Positions 30,079-39,307 of a stretch of DNA of 64,000 bases are shown in pieces. The DNA comes from Isosphaera pallida ATCC 43644 (GTDB taxonomy: Bacteria; Planctomycetota; Planctomycetia; Isosphaerales; Isosphaeraceae): NCBI RefSeq assembly GCF_000186345.1, contig NC_014962.1, positions 4,430,450 through 4,494,449 of the forward strand, given 5' to 3'. A program made the position numbers and the translations under genes. Every line of letters begins with the position of its first letter. The first letter of the stretch is position 1. The notes below the pieces were generated by a model that was given only the letters and a program-made list of their open reading frames with translations, did no database searches and was not told where the DNA came from.

Positions 30079-30819
30079 TCAGACGGCGGAGGACTCCAAA
30101 CCGAGAGTGGACTCCAGCAAAACGGTCAATTCGATGCGCTGGATCGCCCGTAACAGGTCGATGTCGGCGGGAGTTCGCGCCTGGGAGCAGGCTTCGATCA
30201 TGAGGAAGGGATTCCAAGGTGGCACCGCCCAACTCTCGAAGGGGGTTCCAACGACCACCGGGGCCAAACGAGGCGGCAAGGCGGCCAGAACCGTCTCGGA
30301 ATCAGCCCGCCGGAACCAATAGCGGGCATTGAACCAATCCGGTTCGCGACGATGGGCCACGCCGTGCCAGAGAGCCGCCCATCGGCGTTCGCCGAGGTCG
30401 TCGGCGGTCTGGGCGGCCTGGTGCGATTGGTCCCAGAAGTCGAGCAGCTGGGCCAGCCCAGCCACCACGCTCAAACGCCTCGGACGATCGAGTTGGGGCC
30501 AAAGTCGGGTCCATCCCTCCTCGCTCACCGCCGAACGCAGATGGGGCCGGCTCGGAGCATGGCGCGTCAAGGGTGGACCGATCTCCCGGGGGTCGGCGTA
30601 CAACCCTTGCCACGCCAGTGCCGCGGCCACCTCCAACGGATTCAATCCCGAGTCGGACGGAGATTCGCCCTGTTCCCAAGCGGCGATCCAATCGGCCACC
30701 CTTCGCCCACCCACGTGCGGATCGACAAGAGGGACGGGATTGGACGCGGGGTCGGGAACCGACTCGAAACTCAGGCGAGAAAACAGAGGCGCGGCGACTT
30801 CGATCACAACGGTGTTCAT
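30079..30819 (-). CDS. Hypothetical protein coupled to peptide deformylase
   Basis: A 246-residue soluble protein with no recognised family. It has an N-terminal VVIEVAAPLFSRLSF segment, a Trp-rich middle (WTRLWPQLDRP, WAALWHGVAHRREPDWFNARYWFRR) and a C-terminal PWNPFLMIEACSQ. No signal peptide, membrane segment or metal motif was seen. Its ATG at 30819 overlaps the stop of the deformylase gene by ATGA, so the two are probably co-translated. The frame is open for another 46 codons upstream inside the deformylase gene, which I discount. The aromatic composition and good codon structure argue for a real protein. A role with N-terminal processing is only guilt by association. Confidence 0.65.
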   Translation of the reverse strand: MNTVVIEVAAPLFSRLSFESVPDPASNPVPLVDPHVGGRRVADWIAAWEQGESPSDSGLNPLEVAAALAWQGLYADPREIGPPLTRHAPSRPHLRSAVSEEGWTRLWPQLDRPRRLSVVAGLAQLLDFWDQSHQAAQTADDLGERRWAALWHGVAHRREPDWFNARYWFRRADSETVLAALPPRLAPVVVGTPFESWAVPPWNPFLMIEACSQARTPADIDLLRAIQRIELTVLLESTLGLESSAV

Positions 30820-31508
30820 GGCGACATCGCTCGCGTCGCGGCGGAGGAAGAGGCGGATGAAGAAGAAACCCCGTGTTCGGAGGAAACCGTCGTGGTCTCG
30901 GTGGACAAGGAGGACTCGCCGCCGGACGTCGCGCCCCGCATCTGACTCAACACCCAATCCAGCGAGACGATTTCACCAAACGAGCGGGCGTGATCCACAA
31001 TCAGCACGCCGTCAAGATGGTCGATCTCGTGTTGCAACACCCGCGCCAGGAACCCCTCGGCCCGAAGACGCCGAGGCATCGCGTTTAGGTCAAGGTATTC
31101 AATTTCTACCGCATGGGGTCGAACCACCCGCGCCAAGATGCCTGGGATACTCAAGCAGCCCTCGTAGGCCGCCCCGACCTGGGAGGATCGTGCCACGATC
31201 ACCGGATTGATGAAGGCCCGCACCGGATGGTTGGGCCGCGATGGATCGCGTTCGCTGGGAAACGCGCCCGCCAGGATAACCCGCTGATCTACGCCGATCT
31301 GAGGCCCCGCCAATCCCACCCCGCCCTCGTCCTCCAATGTCTGCGCCATGTCGCCGATCAAGCGCCGAAAAGCGTCGGTCTTCAACTGAGACGGCTCCAC
31401 CACCCGCGCCGTCTGACGAAGAGCCGGATGCCCCAGCCAAAGTATCGGACGGCGACGGCGGCCCTCCACAAGCAACGAAGGGTCAAACCGCATCGCCTCT
31501 CGACTCAT
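30816..31508 (-). CDS. def: Peptide deformylase
   Basis: Removes the N-formyl group from nascent proteins in the cytoplasm, using a bound metal. All three motifs are present in the 230-residue product: motif 1 GVGLAGPQIG (63-72), motif 2 EGCLS (116-120) with the metal ligand Cys118, and motif 3 QHEIDHLDG (159-167) with ligands His160 and His164. Motif 1 has Gly in place of the usual second Ala of GLAAPQ, a known mild variation. The C-terminal ~45 residues are Ser/Thr-rich and extend past the enzyme core. GAAGGA lies 6 bases before the ATG. The gene is followed, with overlap, by an unknown gene. Confidence 0.96.
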   Translation of the reverse strand: MSREAMRFDPSLLVEGRRRRPILWLGHPALRQTARVVEPSQLKTDAFRRLIGDMAQTLEDEGGVGLAGPQIGVDQRVILAGAFPSERDPSRPNHPVRAFINPVIVARSSQVGAAYEGCLSIPGILARVVRPHAVEIEYLDLNAMPRRLRAEGFLARVLQHEIDHLDGVLIVDHARSFGEIVSLDWVLSQMRGATSGGESSLSTETTTVSSEHGVSSSSASSSAATRAMSP

Positions 31509-31774
31509 GATGAATCCTTCGCCTCGTTTCCGATTTGGAAAATGGGAATGAGGGAGTTTGGAATCGCTCTTGGTCCAACCGTCCTCATACCGTTAATGGG
31601 TCCAAAATCATGAAACCGAAATAATCCCGGCGGAATCGCAGGCGATCCAACAAGGTTGCTCCTGGGGACGACGCGGCACGACGTGTGAACAAGCGGGGCT
31701 TTCCCTGCGGCCAGACGGTCCCGACGACGAAGCAATTGCGCTTCGTTCTCGTTTCGAGCGTGGCGAGGCGATGG

Positions 31775-32923
31775 TCACTCACGACCGATTGAATGAGACA
31801 TGGGAGGGGGAGGATTGCCTAGAATCGGAGGGCGGGGAGGGGCGTAGGGCCCTTCGACGAAGAACTCGACCACGTTCCGCATTTCAGGCAGGAGGTAGGC
31901 GGCGGCGGAGTAGTGACCGCAATCCAACCAGCGGATGGGGGGGCGGCCGGCGGCGTCCCAAAGGCGTTGGGCGCTCTCAGCGGGCACGACCTCATCGACG
32001 TTGCCGGCGATCATGAGGAGGCGTTTGCCTTTGAGGCGGGACGCATAAGTGAGCGGATCATAAGAGGAGGTCAATTGGGTCAGGTCGGCTTTGGTGCGGC
32101 CCAACTCCAGCCATTTGCGTTTGTAGAGGCGAGCTTCGCGTTCGGGCATGTCCCAAAGAATGTCGTCCAGGCCCCCCCCGGCTAGCAGAAAGGCCCCTTC
32201 GCGCACGTGGGGGTCGTTGGCGGCCACCAACGAGGAGATGATCCCTCCCAAGCTGATTCCCGCGACCCCCAGACGCTCGGGATCGACCTCAGGACGTTGA
32301 GCCAACCAAGCCACGGCATAGCGGACATCGCAGACCCCCTGCCTCATGGCTGCCACCGAACGCTCGATGTCGGCCGATAGGAACCGCTGATCGCCCCCGG
32401 GAGGACGCCGATCCCCGTAGTAGGGCAGTTGCAGAAAAGCCGCCGCGACCCCTCGCTGAGCCAACCGGGCGCAAAGATAGCGGGATAACGCGAAATCCGC
32501 CCCTAGAATGTGCAACACCACCACCGCCGGACGCCGATCCGCTCCCCCTGGCGCGGGAACCTTGGGGGCGAAGTAATCCAGCGGCACCACGTTGTTTTCC
32601 GGCAGCGGCGACGGCAACGGCGAGGGAAACGTGACCCGCCAAACGGTCAAGTCGGCAGTCTCGCGGGTTTTCTTCATGGTGTAGTCGAACTCGGCGGGCC
32701 CTAAGCGGAACAGCTCCCCAACCTCGGTAGTCTCGCGGTCGGACGGGATGAACCGCGCCCGACCTCGAATCAACGCGGCTCCTGGCTCGCTCGCGTTTGT
32801 TGAAGAATCAGCGGCTTCGGCGACTGAACCACCGTTGGGTTCCAAAGCGACTGCCGCTTTCTTGGGGCCGTCCACCGTCAACACAAACGCCACGCTCAAC
32901 AATCCCCAGACCACTCCCGGCAT
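31775..32923 (-). CDS. Secreted alpha/beta hydrolase (esterase / dienelactone hydrolase-like)
   Basis: A 382-residue protein with a hydrophobic N-terminus (VVWGLLSVAFVLTVDG), likely an export signal. The alpha/beta-hydrolase core starts near residue 130 with RPAVVVLHILGAD. The catalytic triad is readable: Ser224 in the nucleophile elbow GISLGG, Asp310 in AGNVDEVVP, and His337 in DCGHYSA. An LQLPYYGDRRPPGG loop resembles dienelactone hydrolase or acetyl-xylan-esterase-like members. GGGGAGG precedes the ATG. The substrate is unknown. The gene is divergent from the GT9 gene across a 389-base spacer. Confidence 0.8.
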   Translation of the reverse strand: MPGVVWGLLSVAFVLTVDGPKKAAVALEPNGGSVAEAADSSTNASEPGAALIRGRARFIPSDRETTEVGELFRLGPAEFDYTMKKTRETADLTVWRVTFPSPLPSPLPENNVVPLDYFAPKVPAPGGADRRPAVVVLHILGADFALSRYLCARLAQRGVAAAFLQLPYYGDRRPPGGDQRFLSADIERSVAAMRQGVCDVRYAVAWLAQRPEVDPERLGVAGISLGGIISSLVAANDPHVREGAFLLAGGGLDDILWDMPEREARLYKRKWLELGRTKADLTQLTSSYDPLTYASRLKGKRLLMIAGNVDEVVPAESAQRLWDAAGRPPIRWLDCGHYSAAAYLLPEMRNVVEFFVEGPYAPPRPPILGNPPPPMSHSIGRE

Positions 32924-33312
32924 GATCGCTTCCTCCCCAACGAGATATCGGCCCCGATCAATTCAATCGATTGGCGACGTCGCTGACGCAAGGCCACGCC
33001 CTCGGAACTTGCTTGCTCCGCATGACGGATTCGAGGAGGGCTCGGCTCGGCAAGAGGCGCGGCAGGAAGCCAGATGTGATCAAGGCGGGTTGTGGGTATG
33101 AGCCGCGTCTTTGGAATTGACCGTCTGGCGTGCTGGAAGCATACTCCCCCCGCCCAGCTTCGTCGAGACGGTTCGGTGGAAACCCGCGACAGGCTGCGGT
33201 GGATGGAGTCCAGCAGGACGACAATTCCGGCGATTCAATCGAGCAGTAAGAGTTAATCGTTACATCACTTGTCACTTTCAAACCCGTAAACCGACAAGGA
33301 AAATTTCGTTCG
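32924..33312. other. Divergent intergenic region between hydrolase and GT9 genes
   Basis: This 389-base stretch separates two divergently read genes and must hold at least one promoter. The 33240-33300 part is clearly AT-richer than its surroundings, and an AAGGA at 33296-33300 serves the GT9 start. I could not find a -35/-10 pair with good spacing on either strand, and no gene or strong hairpin was seen. Confidence 0.4.
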
Positions 33313-34527
33313 ATGGTGGCGTTCCCTTTGCTTGAGGCCGCGCCGAAGCGAAAGCGATCCCGAAGCGTTGAAACCGGTCTGGCTTTCGGTCGGGTCGCCC
33401 CCCTGATCACACTCAAACCGCGGCGGGTGGTCCTGATCAAGCCAAGCTCGCTGGGCGACGTGGTTCACGCCCTGCCTGTCCTGGGCGCGTTGAAGCGTCT
33501 TTGGCCTGAGGCCGCCTTCGACTGGGTCGTGGCCCGTGGTCTACGCGGTCTGGTCGACGGCCATCCCGACCTCGACGGGGTCATTCCGTTCGATCGTCCC
33601 CGCTTCAAGCTCAACCGCGCAGGCTGGACAGAACTTCGCCAACTGGCTTGCGAACTCCGATCGCGTCGCTTTGATGTGACGATCGACCTCCAGGGTCTCC
33701 TTCGTTCCGGCCTCATGGCCTGGGCCACAGGCGCTCCGGTGCGGATCGGTCTGCAAGACGCCCGCGAAGGTTCGCGCTGGAGCCACACACACACCGTGGC
33801 GATCCCTCCCGACGTGACCCACGCGGTCGATCGCTTGATGCTGGTTCCGCGTCTGCTAGCGCGCCTTCAAGGAAGCCCGCCCCCCGGTCCACCGCGGTTC
33901 CATCCTCCCATCGGCCCGGAACAGGCTGCGTGGGCCGACCACCTGTTGGCCAACTGCCCCCGACCGATCCTGGCCTACAACCCCGGCGCTCGCTGGCAAA
34001 CCAAACGCTGGCCCCCCGAGCGTTTCGCCGAAACCGCGCGGCTGCTCCACCAGGAATTCGGCGGCACCATCCTACTGATCGGCGCGAACGACGACCGGCC
34101 CCTCGTCGATCGTTTACTCGCTCACCTCGCCACCCCGCCCAACGACTCCCACCGTCTGCTCGCAAGCGTGGTCAATGTCGTAGGACAAACCACCCTGAAC
34201 CAGCTAGCCGCACTGTTGGCACGCTGCGACCTGGTCGTGTCCAACGACACCGGCCCGCTTCACCTGGCGGTCGCCTGCGGCGCTCCGGTCGTAGGGGTCT
34301 TCACCTGCACCGACCCCGAACGAACCGGCCCCTACGGACCTCGGGCCATCACCGTCCTAACGCGGGTCTCCTGCGCCAAGAGTCTTTTGAAGACCTGTCC
34401 CACCACGCATTGCTTTCATGAGTTGACCGCCCAACGAGTGGCCGCCGCCGCCCGCCGGATGCTCACGACTCCGGTCCTTCCCCAAGCCGCTTCTCTCGGT
34501 GGTGATCCAACCGCGTCGATCCCCTGA
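33313..34527 (+). CDS. Glycosyltransferase family 9 (heptosyltransferase-like)
   Basis: A 404-residue cytoplasmic GT-B enzyme. The N-terminal domain begins at about 36 with RRVVLIKPSSLGDVVHALPVL, the typical GT9 start, and DVTIDLQGLLRSG follows. The C-terminal nucleotide-sugar domain has YNPGARWQTKRWP, then SNDTGPLHLAVACGAPVVGVF and PYGP, the family's donor-binding block. GT9 enzymes add heptose or related sugars to the lipopolysaccharide core. The acceptor in this organism cannot be told. The first 35 residues are basic and not part of the fold; AAGGA lies 12 bases before the ATG. The gene is monocistronic by context. Confidence 0.9.
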   Translation: MVAFPLLEAAPKRKRSRSVETGLAFGRVAPLITLKPRRVVLIKPSSLGDVVHALPVLGALKRLWPEAAFDWVVARGLRGLVDGHPDLDGVIPFDRPRFKLNRAGWTELRQLACELRSRRFDVTIDLQGLLRSGLMAWATGAPVRIGLQDAREGSRWSHTHTVAIPPDVTHAVDRLMLVPRLLARLQGSPPPGPPRFHPPIGPEQAAWADHLLANCPRPILAYNPGARWQTKRWPPERFAETARLLHQEFGGTILLIGANDDRPLVDRLLAHLATPPNDSHRLLASVVNVVGQTTLNQLAALLARCDLVVSNDTGPLHLAVACGAPVVGVFTCTDPERTGPYGPRAITVLTRVSCAKSLLKTCPTTHCFHELTAQRVAAAARRMLTTPVLPQAASLGGDPTASIP

Positions 34528-34568
34528 GTCACGCCATTTGATTTACGCCACGACTGCCCATGCGCGTG

Positions 34569-34598
34569 TTGACAATCTTCTTGCCCCGCTCGCATAAT
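34569..34598 (+). promoter_or_regulatory. Near-consensus sigma-70 promoter
   Basis: A perfect -35 (TTGACA, 34569-34574) and a 5-of-6 -10 (CATAAT, 34593-34598) are separated by 18 bases. It is the best match to the sigma-70 consensus that I found in the window. Transcription would start near 34605, about 50 bases before the ORF at 34658. Confidence 0.6.
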
Positions 34599-34657
34599 GA
34601 ACATGCCCATCTCACGCCACCGGATCATTTCCGGTCATTCGGGGAGCTGTTACGACG

Positions 34658-35134
34658 ATGCGTTGGACTCGACCTCGCGACCACCGCGGCGCGATCGGTC
34701 TGGCACCTTCGGGCTTTTTGGCCCGCAGGGTCGGGTTCGTCGTCCTGCTCCTGATCCTGCCGCCGGTCTCCGTCAAAGCGGCCGGCTGTCACGTGGCTCA
34801 GCGTCCCCAGCAACACCTCGAATTCGCCGTGCCCGGCTGGGGATCCAATCCATCGGCTGACCCCACTTCTCACTCGTCGGGATTCCTCCAAGTCGTTGAC
34901 CTGTCGCTCATCACCGTCCAACGCGAGCCGCTCCGTCTCGATCGGACCCCTTGCGACTCTCAACCACCGCAATCGTCAGGAACCGCCGACCCCGGCGCGG
35001 CCTCCTGCGCCGCCATGACCGACGAGATCCCCCCTCCCTCACCACGCTCCGGCGGGATGGTTCCCGTTCTCTCCACAACCGCATCCCCCTCCCATCGGGG
35101 TTTTCCACCCGATCGCCCACCCCGTGCCCAATGA
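34658..35134 (+). CDS. Small exported hypothetical protein
   Basis: A 158-residue ORF behind a near-consensus promoter, with GGGGAG about 11 bases before the ATG. Arginines are followed by a hydrophobic core (VGFVVLLLILPPVSVKA, about 25-41) and a likely cleavage before AGCHVAQRP. The mature part holds three cysteines and becomes Pro/Ser-rich with no recognisable domain. A Cys-His pair right after a signal peptide could bind metal or be lipidated, but neither is shown. Promoter plus signal peptide support a real gene; the low-complexity tail keeps confidence moderate. Confidence 0.55.
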   Translation: MRWTRPRDHRGAIGLAPSGFLARRVGFVVLLLILPPVSVKAAGCHVAQRPQQHLEFAVPGWGSNPSADPTSHSSGFLQVVDLSLITVQREPLRLDRTPCDSQPPQSSGTADPGAASCAAMTDEIPPPSPRSGGMVPVLSTTASPSHRGFPPDRPPRAQ

Positions 35135-35464
35135 TGTGACTCACCGTTGCGAACCTCCCCTTTTCCCGAGGACCGCTCGTCCGGCCAAAGCCAACGATTC
35201 GAGCGTCGAGCGACGGGTTTCCGCACATCCCCACAGCCTAGCGCCCGGCTGAAGTCCATCCGGGCACGGATCCATGACATACCACGAATCGCGTGACGAC
35301 GAGACGGGGACCGCCTCGCGCGCTGCCCCTACTGCGACGCATAGGCCGGGTCCGTCGTGACCGCGGCTTCGACAGCGGCTTGGTAAACCCGCCCTAGAAC
35401 CGTCGCGCGAACCGTCGAAACCCGTTTTCTGCTAGACCACCCGATCGGTGTGGAGAAGAAGTTG
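35135..35464 (+). other. Intergenic, nothing recognised
   Basis: This 330-base spacer lies between two small exported-protein genes. No convincing promoter, hairpin or small gene was found on either strand. Confidence 0.4.
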
Positions 35465-36037
35465 ATGGGTCATCGGAATTCCATTTTTTTGATTGCGCTG
35501 CTCGTGCTGCCGGGAGGCTGCCACCAATCCGACCCATTGGCGCGTTGCGGGATCGAACTGCGACTCCCGCCGACCTGGAGTCCGGTGGAGCCAGATCGGT
35601 TCGTGGTGCCGGGCGATCCTCTGGCCGCCTGGGTGGGTCCGGAGGGAGCTTCACTGAGCCTCTTCACCACCTTGCGCGATCCCGGCGCGACTGCCGAAAC
35701 AATACTGGAGGGAACCGCCAACCTCTGGGCCAACAACCCCGGCTGGTCATTCGAGCGCCAGGTGGTGGACCACGAAACGATCCCTGGCGTCAGCGCTGCC
35801 CGGTTGGAACTCGTCGCGCCGGGAACCGGCGACCAACTCGCTCCCATCGGCCGAGGACGGGCCCTGCCCCGCACCGGCGACAACCGGCCCTTGGTTCCAA
35901 CCCGTCGAGTCGCGTTCATCGTGCCCCGCGACGACTTCACGCTTTACCTGTTCTGGCATCTTCCCGAGACGGCCCGCGAGACGCTGAACGCCGACATCCA
36001 AGCGACGCTCGCGACGCTCTCGCTGGCCCATCGGTAA
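35465..36037 (+). CDS. Hypothetical exported protein, possible lipoprotein
   Basis: A 190-residue protein. The N-terminal FLIALLVLPGGC is a short hydrophobic signal followed by Cys, similar to a lipobox although the -3 position is Pro. The mature part resembles small extracytoplasmic proteins of planctomycetes: LRLPPTWSPVEPDRFVVPGDPLAAW, then GASLSLFTTLRDPG, and a C-terminal strand YLFWHLPE. No catalytic motif was seen. The ATG at 35465 has a GGAG upstream; GTG codons at 35448 and 35450 are less likely starts. It precedes the multiheme cytochrome gene by 75 bases, with a tandem repeat between, so co-transcription is possible. Confidence 0.65.
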   Translation: MGHRNSIFLIALLVLPGGCHQSDPLARCGIELRLPPTWSPVEPDRFVVPGDPLAAWVGPEGASLSLFTTLRDPGATAETILEGTANLWANNPGWSFERQVVDHETIPGVSAARLELVAPGTGDQLAPIGRGRALPRTGDNRPLVPTRRVAFIVPRDDFTLYLFWHLPETARETLNADIQATLATLSLAHR

Positions 36038-36042
36038 ACCTT

Positions 36043-36068
36043 CTACGCATACGCACTACGCATACGCA
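36043..36068 (+). repeat. Perfect 13-bp tandem repeat before the multiheme cytochrome gene
   Basis: CTACGCATACGCA occurs twice with no gap (36043-36055 and 36056-36068), giving four copies of TACGCA spaced 6, 7 and 6 bases apart. It ends 44 bases before the ATG at 36113, in the position of an operator or activator site. No regulator is identified. Confidence 0.8.
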
Positions 36069-36112
36069 TTGAATATCACGATCCTCATCATCTTTCATCC
36101 GAGGTTTCAGCC

Positions 36113-39100
36113 ATGTCGTTTTCCTCAACCGAGCCGCCTCCGGGCGATTCGATCCCGACGTTCCGCGTCGAACCTCATCCCCCCTTGGTCCGTGCGTCGG
36201 CTTCTGCTCGCGTCAAGCGTCCCTATGTCCCGGCGATTGGTCCCAAACTGCGCGTGTTGCTGCTTGTGGTTCTGGCCGGTGTGGCACTGCTGGGAGCGAA
36301 TAGTGTTTATCTAGTTAGCGTCACGATCCTGAATGCTGTTGTGGGAAGTGGTCATGAAACCTTCTTCTATTACATGATGTTCGCGGCCCACCTGGCCCTG
36401 GGCAGCCTACTCTTCCTACCGTTCGCCGCATTCGCGGGTATTCACCTGGTGACCGCCTGGCGACGCTCCAACAAAGCGGCCGTGCGGTACGGTCTGGCCC
36501 TGTTGGCCGCCTCGCTCGTCATCATCGTCACCGGCTTCATTCTTTGGCGCAACGAACTCTACGAGGTGCGTGATCCCCACACCCGTGAAGTGGCCTACTG
36601 GCTGCATGTGCTGGCCCCTCTGGCGGCGGTAGGTCTCTACGTGGCGCACCGCATGGCGGGACCCCGCATCCAATGGCGCTATGTTCGTCTCTGGGCAGGT
36701 ACGGTGGCCGCCTTTGTGGTGGCCATGAGCTTCCTCCACACTTTAGACCCGCGTCAGTACCGTGTGGTTCAACCCAAGGAGGGACTGGCTTATTTTCACC
36801 CTTCCTCAGCACGCACTGCCACCGGCAACTTCATCCCCGCCGAAACCCTCATGATGGACCACTACTGTCTGGAGTGTCACAAAGACTCCTATGACGGCTG
36901 GTTCCACTCCGCCCACCACTTCAGTTCTTTCAACAACAAGGCCTACCTCTTCAGCGTCCGCGAAACCCGCCAGGTCGCGTTGGAACGCGACGGCAACACC
37001 AAAGCCGCCCGCTTCTGCGCCGGGTGTCACGACCCAGTGCCGTTCTTCTCTGGCGAATTCGATGACCCCAACTACGACGATGTGAACACCAAAAGCAGCC
37101 AGGCAGGGATCACCTGCACCTCCTGCCACGCGATCACCCAGGTTCACTCCACCCGGGGCAACGCCGACTACACTATCGAGGAACCTCAACACTATCCCTT
37201 CGCCTTCAGCGACAACCCGTTCCTCAAGTGGGTCAATCACACCCTGGTCAAAGCCAAGCCAGAAATGCACAAACGCACGTTTCTTAAAGACATCCACAAA
37301 GACTCGAACTTTTGCTCGACTTGCCATAAAGTCCACCTTCCCTTCGCGCTCAACGAATACAAGGACTTCCTTCGAGGACAAAACCACCACGACTCCCACC
37401 TGCTTTCCGGGGTCTCGGGACATGGAGCCCGCAGCTTCTACTACCCCGACAAGGCGATGGGCAAGTGTGCTGATTGTCATATGAATCGCGTCGTTTCCAA
37501 CGATTTCGGAGCACGCGACTACGACGGCGACGGTCAGCGCGAGATCCACAACCACCTGTTTCTCGGGGCCAATACCGGCCTGGCCACCATCCGCGGGCGC
37601 AAGGACATCGCCCGCATTCATGAAAACTACCTCAAAGAGAAGAAAGTCCGCATTGACATTTTCGGACTTCGCGCTGGAGGGGACATCGAGGGCGAACTGC
37701 TCGCTCCGCTTCGCCCAAACATTCCCACCATTGAGCCGGGTGCCTCCTACCTGGTCGAGGTCGTGGTGCGAACCCTAGCGATCGGCCACCACTTCTCCCA
37801 AGGAACCACCGACTCCAACGAAATCTGGGTGGAATTGGTCGCCCGCACCCCCGATGGCCGCGTCATCGGTCATTCCGGCGGCCTGGACGACGCCGGACGG
37901 GTCGATCCCCTGGCGCACTTTATTAATGTTTACATGCTTGACAACCAAGGCAATCGCATCGACCGCCGCAACGCCGGCGATATTTTCACTCCGCTTTACA
38001 ACAAGCAGATTCCACCGGGAGCCAGTCAGGTCGTTCACTTCGCGTTGGACGTGCCTCCCGACCTGAATCAGCCGATCGAACTCGAGGCCAAGGTGCATTA
38101 TCGCAAGTTCGACCGGACGTATCTAGATTACATTTTCGGTCCCGGCAACGGTCCCACACTGCCGATCGTTGAAATGGCCCGCGACCGCGTGGTTCTGACA
38201 GTTCGGGGTGGCCCCGAAGCGGTCAACGAACCGTGTCCGATTCCCGAAGCCAACCACTGGCAGCGCTGGAACGACTACGGAATTGGCTTGTTCCTCTCCG
38301 GAAACGATATGGGCGGCCAAAAAGGCCAACTCAAACAGGCCGAGGAGGCGTTCCAACAGGTCGCCGCCCTAGGCAAAGTCGATGGATACGTCAACCTCGC
38401 GCGAGTGTACATCCGCGAAGGACGTATTCCCGACGCCCGCGCTGCTCTAGCGGCTGCGACCAACCACCCGCAGAAGCCGTATCCCTGGGTCATCACCTGG
38501 CTCAACGCTCAGATCAACGAACGCAACGGCTATCTCGACGAGGCCATCCGCGACTACGAGGCAGTCCTCAACACCCGCGACGAGTCCCGCGGCTTCGACT
38601 TCAGCTGGGATTATGAAGTGAACAACGCATTGGCCACCGCCTTGTACAACCGGGCCCGCCAGGAACCACTCACCGGTGGCCGTCGTCTGGAGTTCCTGGA
38701 GCGTTCGATCGCCCGCTCGCGACACACGCTCAGCCTCGATTCAGAGAATGTCGCGGCCCACTACAACCTCGGCCTAGCCTACTCCGAATGGGTCCGCGCG
38801 ACCGAGCGGGAGTCAGGAAGCGCGCTGTCCACAACGACCCGTTCCGTTCGAGGCGGCTCCAACGAAGCGATCGATACCCAGACGCTTGAAGATCTGATTG
38901 TAGTGGTCAACGACGACAAGGCGACGCTTGAAACCCGTGGCGCGGCCGCGCGGCGGCTGTCCGAAGCGATCCCGGTCTGGCTCAACGGCCCAAGGCCCGA
39001 AGTGGGAAGTCGGATGTCCATCCTTCTGGAAGCTCAAGCGGCCCTCGAAAAAGCCAATGCCCTCGAACCGCTTAGGCTGGAGACCGCGCGGGCACTGGCC

Positions 39101-39307
39101 TCGGTCCACAAAGCGCAACATCACATCTACAAGCCCGATGAAACCGCCGAAGGTCGCGCCATTGCCCGAGCGCGGGCCCGCGACAAGGCGGGCGATCAAA
39201 ACGCTCAATCCATTGTAATCCATCCGCTTCATCATAACTGGGGCCTCCCCACAACTGCTCCAGTTTCCCCCCAACCCGAACCCCCTCTTGTGGGAGACGA
39301 TGAATGA
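36113..39307 (+). CDS. Five-heme cytochrome c with N-terminal membrane domain and C-terminal TPR-like region
   Basis: A 1064-residue protein with three parts. Residues 45-210 contain five membrane helices. The periplasmic core carries five CxxCH heme sites: CLECH (252-256), CAGCH (302-306), CTSCH (335-339), CSTCH (401-405) and CADCH (452-456). After about residue 720 there are helical repeats of TPR type (LKQAEEAFQQVAALGK, VAAHYNLGLAYSEW). It is likely an electron-transfer or redox-sensing protein exchanging electrons at the membrane; the partner is unknown. Its stop overlaps the next gene by ATGA. A 13-bp tandem repeat lies just upstream. Heme attachment would need a cytochrome c maturation system, which is not in the window. 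Confidence 0.9.
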   Translation: MSFSSTEPPPGDSIPTFRVEPHPPLVRASASARVKRPYVPAIGPKLRVLLLVVLAGVALLGANSVYLVSVTILNAVVGSGHETFFYYMMFAAHLALGSLLFLPFAAFAGIHLVTAWRRSNKAAVRYGLALLAASLVIIVTGFILWRNELYEVRDPHTREVAYWLHVLAPLAAVGLYVAHRMAGPRIQWRYVRLWAGTVAAFVVAMSFLHTLDPRQYRVVQPKEGLAYFHPSSARTATGNFIPAETLMMDHYCLECHKDSYDGWFHSAHHFSSFNNKAYLFSVRETRQVALERDGNTKAARFCAGCHDPVPFFSGEFDDPNYDDVNTKSSQAGITCTSCHAITQVHSTRGNADYTIEEPQHYPFAFSDNPFLKWVNHTLVKAKPEMHKRTFLKDIHKDSNFCSTCHKVHLPFALNEYKDFLRGQNHHDSHLLSGVSGHGARSFYYPDKAMGKCADCHMNRVVSNDFGARDYDGDGQREIHNHLFLGANTGLATIRGRKDIARIHENYLKEKKVRIDIFGLRAGGDIEGELLAPLRPNIPTIEPGASYLVEVVVRTLAIGHHFSQGTTDSNEIWVELVARTPDGRVIGHSGGLDDAGRVDPLAHFINVYMLDNQGNRIDRRNAGDIFTPLYNKQIPPGASQVVHFALDVPPDLNQPIELEAKVHYRKFDRTYLDYIFGPGNGPTLPIVEMARDRVVLTVRGGPEAVNEPCPIPEANHWQRWNDYGIGLFLSGNDMGGQKGQLKQAEEAFQQVAALGKVDGYVNLARVYIREGRIPDARAALAAATNHPQKPYPWVITWLNAQINERNGYLDEAIRDYEAVLNTRDESRGFDFSWDYEVNNALATALYNRARQEPLTGGRRLEFLERSIARSRHTLSLDSENVAAHYNLGLAYSEWVRATERESGSALSTTTRSVRGGSNEAIDTQTLEDLIVVVNDDKATLETRGAAARRLSEAIPVWLNGPRPEVGSRMSILLEAQAALEKANALEPLRLETARALASVHKAQHHIYKPDETAEGRAIARARARDKAGDQNAQSIVIHPLHHNWGLPTTAPVSPQPEPPLVGDDE

